From: Closterium sp. NIES-65
Lineage: Eukaryota > Streptophyta > Zygnematophyceae > Desmidiales > Closteriaceae
NCBI GenBank assembly: GCA_948144175.1
Contig: CANXME010002158.1
Location: 186,001 to 250,000 of the forward strand
Direction: 5' to 3'
Length of the DNA: 64,000 bases
In this document: piece after piece, positions 32,901 through 46,600 of the stretch
Position numbering within the stretch: position 1 is the first letter of the stretch
Layout: each line of letters starts with the position of its first letter
The notes under the pieces: model-generated
The model's input: the letters and a program-made list of their open reading frames with translations, nothing else
The model's database searches: none
Told to the model about the DNA's origin: nothing
Program-made: the position numbers and the translations under genes

Positions 32901-35900
32901 TTGTGTCCGGACGCATGCTTGTGTCCGGACGCATGCTTGTGTCCGGACGCATGCTTGTGTCCGGACGCATGCTTGTGTCCGGACGCATGCTTGTGTCCGG
33001 ACGCATGCTTGTGTCCGGACGCATGCTTGTGTCCGGACGCATGCTTGTGTCCGGACGCATGCTTGTGTCCGGACGCATGCTTGTGTCCGGACGCATGCTT
33101 GTGTCCGGACGCATGCTTGTGTCCGGACGCATGCTTGTGTCCGGACGCATGCTTGTGTCCGGACGCATGCTTGTGTCCGGACGCATGCTTGTGTCCGGAC
33201 GCATGCTTGTGTCCGGACGCATGCTTGTGTCCGGACGCATGCTTGTGTCCGGACGCATGCTTGTGTCCGGACGCATGCTTGTGTCCGGACGCATGCTTGT
33301 GTCCGGACGCATGCTTGTGTCCGGACGCATGCTTGTGTCCGGACGCATGCTTGTGTCCGGACGCATGCTTGTGTCCGGACGCATGCTTGTGTCCGGACGC
33401 ATGCTTGTGTCCGGACGCATGCTTGTGTCCGGACGCATGCTTGTGTCCGGACGCATGCTTGTGTCCGGACGCATGCTTGTGTCCGGACGCATGCTTGTGT
33501 CCGGACGCATGCTTGTGTCCGGACGCATGCTTGTGTCCGGACGCATGCTTGTGTCCGGACGCATGCTTGTGTCCGGACGCATGCTTGTGTCCGGACGCAT
33601 GCTTGTGTCCGGACGCATGCTTGTGTCCGGACGCATGCTTGTGTCCGGACGCATGCTTGTGTCCGGACGCATGCTTGTGTCCGGACGCATGCTTGTGTCC
33701 GGACGCATGCTTGTGTCCGGACGCATGCTTGTGTCCGGACGCATGCTTGTGTCCGGACGCATGCTTGTGTCCGGACGCATGCTTGTGTCCGGACGCATGC
33801 TTGTGTCCGGACGCATGCTTGTGTCCGGACGCATGCTTGTGTCCGGACGCATGCTTGTGTCCGGACGCATGCTTGTGTCCGGACGCATGCTTGTGTCCGG
33901 ACGCATGCTTGTGTCCGGACGCATGCTTGTGTCCGGACGCATGCTTGTGTCCGGACGCATGCTTGTGTCCGGACGCATGCTTGTGTCCGGACGCATGCTT
34001 GTGTCCGGACGCATGCTTGTGTCCGGACGCATGCTTGTGTCCGGACGCATGCTTGTGTCCGGACGCATGCTTGTGTCCGGACGCATGCTTGTGTCCGGAC
34101 GCATGCTTGTGTCCGGACGCATGCTTGTGTCCGGACGCATGCTTGTGTCCGGACGCATGCTTGTGTCCGGACGCATGCTTGTGTCCGGACGCATGCTTGT
34201 GTCCGGACGCATGCTTGTGTCCGGACGCATGCTTGTGTCCGGACGCATGCTTGTGTCCGGACGCATGCTTGTGTCCGGACGCATGCTTGTGTCCGGACGC
34301 ATGCTTGTGTCCGGACGCATGCTTGTGTCCGGACGCATGCTTGTGTCCGGACGCATGCTTGTGTCCGGACGCATGCTTGTGTCCGGACGCATGCTTGTGT
34401 CCGGACGCATGCTTGTGTCCGGACGCATGCTTGTGTCCGGACGCATGCTTGTGTCCGGACGCATGCTTGTGTCCGGACGCATGCTTGTGTCCGGACGCAT
34501 GCTTGTGTCCGGACGCATGCTTGTGTCCGGACGCATGCTTGTGTCCGGACGCATGCTTGTGTCCGGACGCATGCTTGTGTCCGGACGCATGCTTGTGTCC
34601 GGACGCATGCTTGTGTCCGGACGCATGCTTGTGTCCGGACGCATGCTTGTGTCCGGACGCATGCTTGTGTCCGGACGCATGCTTGTGTCCGGACGCATGC
34701 TTGTGTCCGGACGCATGCTTGTGTCCGGACGCATGCTTGTGTCCGGACGCATGCTTGTGTCCGGACGCATGCTTGTGTCCGGACGCATGCTTGTGTCCGG
34801 ACGCATGCTTGTGTCCGGACGCATGCTTGTGTCCGGACGCATGCTTGTGTCCGGACGCATGCTTGTGTCCGGACGCATGCTTGTGTCCGGACGCATGCTT
34901 GTGTCCGGACGCATGCTTGTGTCCGGACGCATGCTTGTGTCCGGACGCATGCTTGTGTCCGGACGCATGCTTGTGTCCGGACGCATGCTTGTGTCCGGAC
35001 GCATGCTTGTGTCCGGACGCATGCTTGTGTCCGGACGCATGCTTGTGTCCGGACGCATGCTTGTGTCCGGACGCATGCTTGTGTCCGGACGCATGCTTGT
35101 GTCCGGACGCATGCTTGTGTCCGGACGCATGCTTGTGTCCGGACGCATGCTTGTGTCCGGACGCATGCTTGTGTCCGGACGCATGCTTGTGTCCGGACGC
35201 ATGCTTGTGTCCGGACGCATGCTTGTGTCCGGACGCATGCTTGTGTCCGGACGCATGCTTGTGTCCGGACGCATGCTTGTGTCCGGACGCATGCTTGTGT
35301 CCGGACGCATGCTTGTGTCCGGACGCATGCTTGTGTCCGGACGCATGCTTGTGTCCGGACGCATGCTTGTGTCCGGACGCATGCTTGTGTCCGGACGCAT
35401 GCTTGTGTCCGGACGCATGCTTGTGTCCGGACGCATGCTTGTGTCCGGACGCATGCTTGTGTCCGGACGCATGCTTGTGTCCGGACGCATGCTTGTGTCC
35501 GGACGCATGCTTGTGTCCGGACGCATGCTTGTGTCCGGACGCATGCTTGTGTCCGGACGCATGCTTGTGTCCGGACGCATGCTTGTGTCCGGACGCATGC
35601 TTGTGTCCGGACGCATGCTTGTGTCCGGACGCATGCTTGTGTCCGGACGCATGCTTGTGTCCGGACGCATGCTTGTGTCCGGACGCATGCTTGTGTCCGG
35701 ACGCATGCTTGTGTCCGGACGCATGCTTGTGTCCGGACGCATGCTTGTGTCCGGACGCATGCTTGTGTCCGGACGCATGCTTGTGTCCGGACGCATGCTT
35801 GTGTCCGGACGCATGCTTGTGTCCGGACGCATGCTTGTGTCCGGACGCATGCTTGTGTCCGGACGCATGCTTGTGTCCGGACGCATGCTTGTGTCCGGAC

Positions 35901-38900
35901 GCATGCTTGTGTCCGGACGCATGCTTGTGTCCGGACGCATGCTTGTGTCCGGACGCATGCTTGTGTCCGGACGCATGCTTGTGTCCGGACGCATGCTTGT
36001 GTCCGGACGCATGCTTGTGTCCGGACGCATGCTTGTGTCCGGACGCATGCTTGTGTCCGGACGCATGCTTGTGTCCGGACGCATGCTTGTGTCCGGACGC
36101 ATGCTTGTGTCCGGACGCATGCTTGTGTCCGGACGCATGCTTGTGTCCGGACGCATGCTTGTGTCCGGACGCATGCTTGTGTCCGGACGCATGCTTGTGT
36201 CCGGACGCATGCTTGTGTCCGGACGCATGCTTGTGTCCGGACGCATGCTTGTGTCCGGACGCATGCTTGTGTCCGGACGCATGCTTGTGTCCGGACGCAT
36301 GCTTGTGTCCGGACGCATGCTTGTGTCCGGACGCATGCTTGTGTCCGGACGCATGCTTGTGTCCGGACGCATGCTTGTGTCCGGACGCATGCTTGTGTCC
36401 GGACGCATGCTTGTGTCCGGACGCATGCTTGTGTCCGGACGCATGCTTGTGTCCGGACGCATGCTTGTGTCCGGACGCATGCTTGTGTCCGGACGCATGC
36501 TTGTGTCCGGACGCATGCTTGTGTCCGGACGCATGCTTGTGTCCGGACGCATGCTTGTGTCCGGACGCATGCTTGTGTCCGGACGCATGCTTGTGTCCGG
36601 ACGCATGCTTGTGTCCGGACGCATGCTTGTGTCCGGACGCATGCTTGTGTCCGGACGCATGCTTGTGTCCGGACGCATGCTTGTGTCCGGACGCATGCTT
36701 GTGTCCGGACGCATGCTTGTGTCCGGACGCATGCTTGTGTCCGGACGCATGCTTGTGTCCGGACGCATGCTTGTGTCCGGACGCATGCTTGTGTCCGGAC
36801 GCATGCTTGTGTCCGGACGCATGCTTGTGTCCGGACGCATGCTTGTGTCCGGACGCATGCTTGTGTCCGGACGCATGCTTGTGTCCGGACGCATGCTTGT
36901 GTCCGGACGCATGCTTGTGTCCGGACGCATGCTTGTGTCCGGACGCATGCTTGTGTCCGGACGCATGCTTGTGTCCGGACGCATGCTTGTGTCCGGACGC
37001 ATGCTTGTGTCCGGACGCATGCTTGTGTCCGGACGCATGCTTGTGTCCGGACGCATGCTTGTGTCCGGACGCATGCTTGTGTCCGGACGCATGCTTGTGT
37101 CCGGACGCATGCTTGTGTCCGGACGCATGCTTGTGTCCGGACGCATGCTTGTGTCCGGACGCATGCTTGTGTCCGGACGCATGCTTGTGTCCGGACGCAT
37201 GCTTGTGTCCGGACGCATGCTTGTGTCCGGACGCATGCTTGTGTCCGGACGCATGCTTGTGTCCGGACGCATGCTTGTGTCCGGACGCATGCTTGTGTCC
37301 GGACGCATGCTTGTGTCCGGACGCATGCTTGTGTCCGGACGCATGCTTGTGTCCGGACGCATGCTTGTGTCCGGACGCATGCTTGTGTCCGGACGCATGC
37401 TTGTGTCCGGACGCATGCTTGTGTCCGGACGCATGCTTGTGTCCGGACGCATGCTTGTGTCCGGACGCATGCTTGTGTCCGGACGCATGCTTGTGTCCGG
37501 ACGCATGCTTGTGTCCGGACGCATGCTTGTGTCCGGACGCATGCTTGTGTCCGGACGCATGCTTGTGTCCGGACGCATGCTTGTGTCCGGACGCATGCTT
37601 GTGTCCGGACGCATGCTTGTGTCCGGACGCATGCTTGTGTCCGGACGCATGCTTGTGTCCGGACGCATGCTTGTGTCCGGACGCATGCTTGTGTCCGGAC
37701 GCATGCTTGTGTCCGGACGCATGCTTGTGTCCGGACGCATGCTTGTGTCCGGACGCATGCTTGTGTCCGGACGCATGCTTGTGTCCGGACGCATGCTTGT
37801 GTCCGGACGCATGCTTGTGTCCGGACGCATGCTTGTGTCCGGACGCATGCTTGTGTCCGGACGCATGCTTGTGTCCGGACGCATGCTTGTGTCCGGACGC
37901 ATGCTTGTGTCCGGACGCATGCTTGTGTCCGGACGCATGCTTGTGTCCGGACGCATGCTTGTGTCCGGACGCATGCTTGTGTCCGGACGCATGCTTGTGT
38001 CCGGACGCATGCTTGTGTCCGGACGCATGCTTGTGTCCGGACGCATGCTTGTGTCCGGACGCATGCTTGTGTCCGGACGCATGCTTGTGTCCGGACGCAT
38101 GCTTGTGTCCGGACGCATGCTTGTGTCCGGACGCATGCTTGTGTCCGGACGCATGCTTGTGTCCGGACGCATGCTTGTGTCCGGACGCATGCTTGTGTCC
38201 GGACGCATGCTTGTGTCCGGACGCATGCTTGTGTCCGGACGCATGCTTGTGTCCGGACGCATGCTTGTGTCCGGACGCATGCTTGTGTCCGGACGCATGC
38301 TTGTGTCCGGACGCATGCTTGTGTCCGGACGCATGCTTGTGTCCGGACGCATGCTTGTGTCCGGACGCATGCTTGTGTCCGGACGCATGCTTGTGTCCGG
38401 ACGCATGCTTGTGTCCGGACGCATGCTTGTGTCCGGACGCATGCTTGTGTCCGGACGCATGCTTGTGTCCGGACGCATGCTTGTGTCCGGACGCATGCTT
38501 GTGTCCGGACGCATGCTTGTGTCCGGACGCATGCTTGTGTCCGGACGCATGCTTGTGTCCGGACGCATGCTTGTGTCCGGACGCATGCTTGTGTCCGGAC
38601 GCATGCTTGTGTCCGGACGCATGCTTGTGTCCGGACGCATGCTTGTGTCCGGACGCATGCTTGTGTCCGGACGCATGCTTGTGTCCGGACGCATGCTTGT
38701 GTCCGGACGCATGCTTGTGTCCGGACGCATGCTTGTGTCCGGACGCATGCTTGTGTCCGGACGCATGCTTGTGTCCGGACGCATGCTTGTGTCCGGACGC
38801 ATGCTTGTGTCCGGACGCATGCTTGTGTCCGGACGCATGCTTGTGTCCGGACGCATGCTTGTGTCCGGACGCATGCTTGTGTCCGGACGCATGCTTGTGT

Positions 38901-41900
38901 CCGGACGCATGCTTGTGTCCGGACGCATGCTTGTGTCCGGACGCATGCTTGTGTCCGGACGCATGCTTGTGTCCGGACGCATGCTTGTGTCCGGACGCAT
39001 GCTTGTGTCCGGACGCATGCTTGTGTCCGGACGCATGCTTGTGTCCGGACGCATGCTTGTGTCCGGACGCATGCTTGTGTCCGGACGCATGCTTGTGTCC
39101 GGACGCATGCTTGTGTCCGGACGCATGCTTGTGTCCGGACGCATGCTTGTGTCCGGACGCATGCTTGTGTCCGGACGCATGCTTGTGTCCGGACGCATGC
39201 TTGTGTCCGGACGCATGCTTGTGTCCGGACGCATGCTTGTGTCCGGACGCATGCTTGTGTCCGGACGCATGCTTGTGTCCGGACGCATGCTTGTGTCCGG
39301 ACGCATGCTTGTGTCCGGACGCATGCTTGTGTCCGGACGCATGCTTGTGTCCGGACGCATGCTTGTGTCCGGACGCATGCTTGTGTCCGGACGCATGCTT
39401 GTGTCCGGACGCATGCTTGTGTCCGGACGCATGCTTGTGTCCGGACGCATGCTTGTGTCCGGACGCATGCTTGTGTCCGGACGCATGCTTGTGTCCGGAC
39501 GCATGCTTGTGTCCGGACGCATGCTTGTGTCCGGACGCATGCTTGTGTCCGGACGCATGCTTGTGTCCGGACGCATGCTTGTGTCCGGACGCATGCTTGT
39601 GTCCGGACGCATGCTTGTGTCCGGACGCATGCTTGTGTCCGGACGCATGCTTGTGTCCGGACGCATGCTTGTGTCCGGACGCATGCTTGTGTCCGGACGC
39701 ATGCTTGTGTCCGGACGCATGCTTGTGTCCGGACGCATGCTTGTGTCCGGACGCATGCTTGTGTCCGGACGCATGCTTGTGTCCGGACGCATGCTTGTGT
39801 CCGGACGCATGCTTGTGTCCGGACGCATGCTTGTGTCCGGACGCATGCTTGTGTCCGGACGCATGCTTGTGTCCGGACGCATGCTTGTGTCCGGACGCAT
39901 GCTTGTGTCCGGACGCATGCTTGTGTCCGGACGCATGCTTGTGTCCGGACGCATGCTTGTGTCCGGACGCATGCTTGTGTCCGGACGCATGCTTGTGTCC
40001 GGACGCATGCTTGTGTCCGGACGCATGCTTGTGTCCGGACGCATGCTTGTGTCCGGACGCATGCTTGTGTCCGGACGCATGCTTGTGTCCGGACGCATGC
40101 TTGTGTCCGGACGCATGCTTGTGTCCGGACGCATGCTTGTGTCCGGACGCATGCTTGTGTCCGGACGCATGCTTGTGTCCGGACGCATGCTTGTGTCCGG
40201 ACGCATGCTTGTGTCCGGACGCATGCTTGTGTCCGGACGCATGCTTGTGTCCGGACGCATGCTTGTGTCCGGACGCATGCTTGTGTCCGGACGCATGCTT
40301 GTGTCCGGACGCATGCTTGTGTCCGGACGCATGCTTGTGTCCGGACGCATGCTTGTGTCCGGACGCATGCTTGTGTCCGGACGCATGCTTGTGTCCGGAC
40401 GCATGCTTGTGTCCGGACGCATGCTTGTGTCCGGACGCATGCTTGTGTCCGGACGCATGCTTGTGTCCGGACGCATGCTTGTGTCCGGACGCATGCTTGT
40501 GTCCGGACGCATGCTTGTGTCCGGACGCATGCTTGTGTCCGGACGCATGCTTGTGTCCGGACGCATGCTTGTGTCCGGACGCATGCTTGTGTCCGGACGC
40601 ATGCTTGTGTCCGGACGCATGCTTGTGTCCGGACGCATGCTTGTGTCCGGACGCATGCTTGTGTCCGGACGCATGCTTGTGTCCGGACGCATGCTTGTGT
40701 CCGGACGCATGCTTGTGTCCGGACGCATGCTTGTGTCCGGACGCATGCTTGTGTCCGGACGCATGCTTGTGTCCGGACGCATGCTTGTGTCCGGACGCAT
40801 GCTTGTGTCCGGACGCATGCTTGTGTCCGGACGCATGCTTGTGTCCGGACGCATGCTTGTGTCCGGACGCATGCTTGTGTCCGGACGCATGCTTGTGTCC
40901 GGACGCATGCTTGTGTCCGGACGCATGCTTGTGTCCGGACGCATGCTTGTGTCCGGACGCATGCTTGTGTCCGGACGCATGCTTGTGTCCGGACGCATGC
41001 TTGTGTCCGGACGCATGCTTGTGTCCGGACGCATGCTTGTGTCCGGACGCATGCTTGTGTCCGGACGCATGCTTGTGTCCGGACGCATGCTTGTGTCCGG
41101 ACGCATGCTTGTGTCCGGACGCATGCTTGTGTCCGGACGCATGCTTGTGTCCGGACGCATGCTTGTGTCCGGACGCATGCTTGTGTCCGGACGCATGCTT
41201 GTGTCCGGACGCATGCTTGTGTCCGGACGCATGCTTGTGTCCGGACGCATGCTTGTGTCCGGACGCATGCTTGTGTCCGGACGCATGCTTGTGTCCGGAC
41301 GCATGCTTGTGTCCGGACGCATGCTTGTGTCCGGACGCATGCTTGTGTCCGGACGCATGCTTGTGTCCGGACGCATGCTTGTGTCCGGACGCATGCTTGT
41401 GTCCGGACGCATGCTTGTGTCCGGACGCATGCTTGTGTCCGGACGCATGCTTGTGTCCGGACGCATGCTTGTGTCCGGACGCATGCTTGTGTCCGGACGC
41501 ATGCTTGTGTCCGGACGCATGCTTGTGTCCGGACGCATGCTTGTGTCCGGACGCATGCTTGTGTCCGGACGCATGCTTGTGTCCGGACGCATGCTTGTGT
41601 CCGGACGCATGCTTGTGTCCGGACGCATGCTTGTGTCCGGACGCATGCTTGTGTCCGGACGCATGCTTGTGTCCGGACGCATGCTTGTGTCCGGACGCAT
41701 GCTTGTGTCCGGACGCATGCTTGTGTCCGGACGCATGCTTGTGTCCGGACGCATGCTTGTGTCCGGACGCATGCTTGTGTCCGGACGCATGCTTGTGTCC
41801 GGACGCATGCTTGTGTCCGGACGCATGCTTGTGTCCGGACGCATGCTTGTGTCCGGACGCATGCTTGTGTCCGGACGCATGCTTGTGTCCGGACGCATGC

Positions 41901-43590
41901 TTGTGTCCGGACGCATGCTTGTGTCCGGACGCATGCTTGTGTCCGGACGCATGCTTGTGTCCGGACGCATGCTTGTGTCCGGACGCATGCTTGTGTCCGG
42001 ACGCATGCTTGTGTCCGGACGCATGCTTGTGTCCGGACGCATGCTTGTGTCCGGACGCATGCTTGTGTCCGGACGCATGCTTGTGTCCGGACGCATGCTT
42101 GTGTCCGGACGCATGCTTGTGTCCGGACGCATGCTTGTGTCCGGACGCATGCTTGTGTCCGGACGCATGCTTGTGTCCGGACGCATGCTTGTGTCCGGAC
42201 GCATGCTTGTGTCCGGACGCATGCTTGTGTCCGGACGCATGCTTGTGTCCGGACGCATGCTTGTGTCCGGACGCATGCTTGTGTCCGGACGCATGCTTGT
42301 GTCCGGACGCATGCTTGTGTCCGGACGCATGCTTGTGTCCGGACGCATGCTTGTGTCCGGACGCATGCTTGTGTCCGGACGCATGCTTGTGTCCGGACGC
42401 ATGCTTGTGTCCGGACGCATGCTTGTGTCCGGACGCATGCTTGTGTCCGGACGCATGCTTGTGTCCGGACGCATGCTTGTGTCCGGACGCATGCTTGTGT
42501 CCGGACGCATGCTTGTGTCCGGACGCATGCTTGTGTCCGGACGCATGCTTGTGTCCGGACGCATGCTTGTGTCCGGACGCATGCTTGTGTCCGGACGCAT
42601 GCTTGTGTCCGGACGCATGCTTGTGTCCGGACGCATGCTTGTGTCCGGACGCATGCTTGTGTCCGGACGCATGCTTGTGTCCGGACGCATGCTTGTGTCC
42701 GGACGCATGCTTGTGTCCGGACGCATGCTTGTGTCCGGACGCATGCTTGTGTCCGGACGCATGCTTGTGTCCGGACGCATGCTTGTGTCCGGACGCATGC
42801 TTGTGTCCGGACGCATGCTTGTGTCCGGACGCATGCTTGTGTCCGGACGCATGCTTGTGTCCGGACGCATGCTTGTGTCCGGACGCATGCTTGTGTCCGG
42901 ACGCATGCTTGTGTCCGGACGCATGCTTGTGTCCGGACGCATGCTTGTGTCCGGACGCATGCTTGTGTCCGGACGCATGCTTGTGTCCGGACGCATGCTT
43001 GTGTCCGGACGCATGCTTGTGTCCGGACGCATGCTTGTGTCCGGACGCATGCTTGTGTCCGGACGCATGCTTGTGTCCGGACGCATGCTTGTGTCCGGAC
43101 GCATGCTTGTGTCCGGACGCATGCTTGTGTCCGGACGCATGCTTGTGTCCGGACGCATGCTTGTGTCCGGACGCATGCTTGTGTCCGGACGCATGCTTGT
43201 GTCCGGACGCATGCTTGTGTCCGGACGCATGCTTGTGTCCGGACGCATGCTTGTGTCCGGACGCATGCTTGTGTCCGGACGCATGCTTGTGTCCGGACGC
43301 ATGCTTGTGTCCGGACGCATGCTTGTGTCCGGACGCATGCTTGTGTCCGGACGCATGCTTGTGTCCGGACGCATGCTTGTGTCCGGACGCATGCTTGTGT
43401 CCGGACGCATGCTTGTGTCCGGACGCATGCTTGTGTCCGGACGCATGCTTGTGTCCGGACGCATGCTTGTGTCCGGACGCATGCTTGTGTCCGGACGCAT
43501 GCTTGTGTCCGGACGCATGCTTGTGTCCGGACGCATGCTTGTGTCCGGACGCATGCTTGTGTCCGGACGCATGCTTGTGTCCGGACGCAT
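29971..43590. repeat. Array B, homogeneous core 1
   Basis: About 13.6 kb, or some 757 consecutive units, in which I see no variant at all. Confidence 0.85.
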
Positions 43591-43600
43591 GCTTGCATGC
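43591..43600. repeat. Phase junction: 8-bp tandem duplication in the core
   Basis: The sequence gcatgctt occurs twice in a row here, shifting the phase by 8 bases. It is the only irregularity between 29,960 and 59,545. Confidence 0.85.
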
Positions 43601-46600
43601 TTGTGTCCGGACGCATGCTTGTGTCCGGACGCATGCTTGTGTCCGGACGCATGCTTGTGTCCGGACGCATGCTTGTGTCCGGACGCATGCTTGTGTCCGG
43701 ACGCATGCTTGTGTCCGGACGCATGCTTGTGTCCGGACGCATGCTTGTGTCCGGACGCATGCTTGTGTCCGGACGCATGCTTGTGTCCGGACGCATGCTT
43801 GTGTCCGGACGCATGCTTGTGTCCGGACGCATGCTTGTGTCCGGACGCATGCTTGTGTCCGGACGCATGCTTGTGTCCGGACGCATGCTTGTGTCCGGAC
43901 GCATGCTTGTGTCCGGACGCATGCTTGTGTCCGGACGCATGCTTGTGTCCGGACGCATGCTTGTGTCCGGACGCATGCTTGTGTCCGGACGCATGCTTGT
44001 GTCCGGACGCATGCTTGTGTCCGGACGCATGCTTGTGTCCGGACGCATGCTTGTGTCCGGACGCATGCTTGTGTCCGGACGCATGCTTGTGTCCGGACGC
44101 ATGCTTGTGTCCGGACGCATGCTTGTGTCCGGACGCATGCTTGTGTCCGGACGCATGCTTGTGTCCGGACGCATGCTTGTGTCCGGACGCATGCTTGTGT
44201 CCGGACGCATGCTTGTGTCCGGACGCATGCTTGTGTCCGGACGCATGCTTGTGTCCGGACGCATGCTTGTGTCCGGACGCATGCTTGTGTCCGGACGCAT
44301 GCTTGTGTCCGGACGCATGCTTGTGTCCGGACGCATGCTTGTGTCCGGACGCATGCTTGTGTCCGGACGCATGCTTGTGTCCGGACGCATGCTTGTGTCC
44401 GGACGCATGCTTGTGTCCGGACGCATGCTTGTGTCCGGACGCATGCTTGTGTCCGGACGCATGCTTGTGTCCGGACGCATGCTTGTGTCCGGACGCATGC
44501 TTGTGTCCGGACGCATGCTTGTGTCCGGACGCATGCTTGTGTCCGGACGCATGCTTGTGTCCGGACGCATGCTTGTGTCCGGACGCATGCTTGTGTCCGG
44601 ACGCATGCTTGTGTCCGGACGCATGCTTGTGTCCGGACGCATGCTTGTGTCCGGACGCATGCTTGTGTCCGGACGCATGCTTGTGTCCGGACGCATGCTT
44701 GTGTCCGGACGCATGCTTGTGTCCGGACGCATGCTTGTGTCCGGACGCATGCTTGTGTCCGGACGCATGCTTGTGTCCGGACGCATGCTTGTGTCCGGAC
44801 GCATGCTTGTGTCCGGACGCATGCTTGTGTCCGGACGCATGCTTGTGTCCGGACGCATGCTTGTGTCCGGACGCATGCTTGTGTCCGGACGCATGCTTGT
44901 GTCCGGACGCATGCTTGTGTCCGGACGCATGCTTGTGTCCGGACGCATGCTTGTGTCCGGACGCATGCTTGTGTCCGGACGCATGCTTGTGTCCGGACGC
45001 ATGCTTGTGTCCGGACGCATGCTTGTGTCCGGACGCATGCTTGTGTCCGGACGCATGCTTGTGTCCGGACGCATGCTTGTGTCCGGACGCATGCTTGTGT
45101 CCGGACGCATGCTTGTGTCCGGACGCATGCTTGTGTCCGGACGCATGCTTGTGTCCGGACGCATGCTTGTGTCCGGACGCATGCTTGTGTCCGGACGCAT
45201 GCTTGTGTCCGGACGCATGCTTGTGTCCGGACGCATGCTTGTGTCCGGACGCATGCTTGTGTCCGGACGCATGCTTGTGTCCGGACGCATGCTTGTGTCC
45301 GGACGCATGCTTGTGTCCGGACGCATGCTTGTGTCCGGACGCATGCTTGTGTCCGGACGCATGCTTGTGTCCGGACGCATGCTTGTGTCCGGACGCATGC
45401 TTGTGTCCGGACGCATGCTTGTGTCCGGACGCATGCTTGTGTCCGGACGCATGCTTGTGTCCGGACGCATGCTTGTGTCCGGACGCATGCTTGTGTCCGG
45501 ACGCATGCTTGTGTCCGGACGCATGCTTGTGTCCGGACGCATGCTTGTGTCCGGACGCATGCTTGTGTCCGGACGCATGCTTGTGTCCGGACGCATGCTT
45601 GTGTCCGGACGCATGCTTGTGTCCGGACGCATGCTTGTGTCCGGACGCATGCTTGTGTCCGGACGCATGCTTGTGTCCGGACGCATGCTTGTGTCCGGAC
45701 GCATGCTTGTGTCCGGACGCATGCTTGTGTCCGGACGCATGCTTGTGTCCGGACGCATGCTTGTGTCCGGACGCATGCTTGTGTCCGGACGCATGCTTGT
45801 GTCCGGACGCATGCTTGTGTCCGGACGCATGCTTGTGTCCGGACGCATGCTTGTGTCCGGACGCATGCTTGTGTCCGGACGCATGCTTGTGTCCGGACGC
45901 ATGCTTGTGTCCGGACGCATGCTTGTGTCCGGACGCATGCTTGTGTCCGGACGCATGCTTGTGTCCGGACGCATGCTTGTGTCCGGACGCATGCTTGTGT
46001 CCGGACGCATGCTTGTGTCCGGACGCATGCTTGTGTCCGGACGCATGCTTGTGTCCGGACGCATGCTTGTGTCCGGACGCATGCTTGTGTCCGGACGCAT
46101 GCTTGTGTCCGGACGCATGCTTGTGTCCGGACGCATGCTTGTGTCCGGACGCATGCTTGTGTCCGGACGCATGCTTGTGTCCGGACGCATGCTTGTGTCC
46201 GGACGCATGCTTGTGTCCGGACGCATGCTTGTGTCCGGACGCATGCTTGTGTCCGGACGCATGCTTGTGTCCGGACGCATGCTTGTGTCCGGACGCATGC
46301 TTGTGTCCGGACGCATGCTTGTGTCCGGACGCATGCTTGTGTCCGGACGCATGCTTGTGTCCGGACGCATGCTTGTGTCCGGACGCATGCTTGTGTCCGG
46401 ACGCATGCTTGTGTCCGGACGCATGCTTGTGTCCGGACGCATGCTTGTGTCCGGACGCATGCTTGTGTCCGGACGCATGCTTGTGTCCGGACGCATGCTT
46501 GTGTCCGGACGCATGCTTGTGTCCGGACGCATGCTTGTGTCCGGACGCATGCTTGTGTCCGGACGCATGCTTGTGTCCGGACGCATGCTTGTGTCCGGAC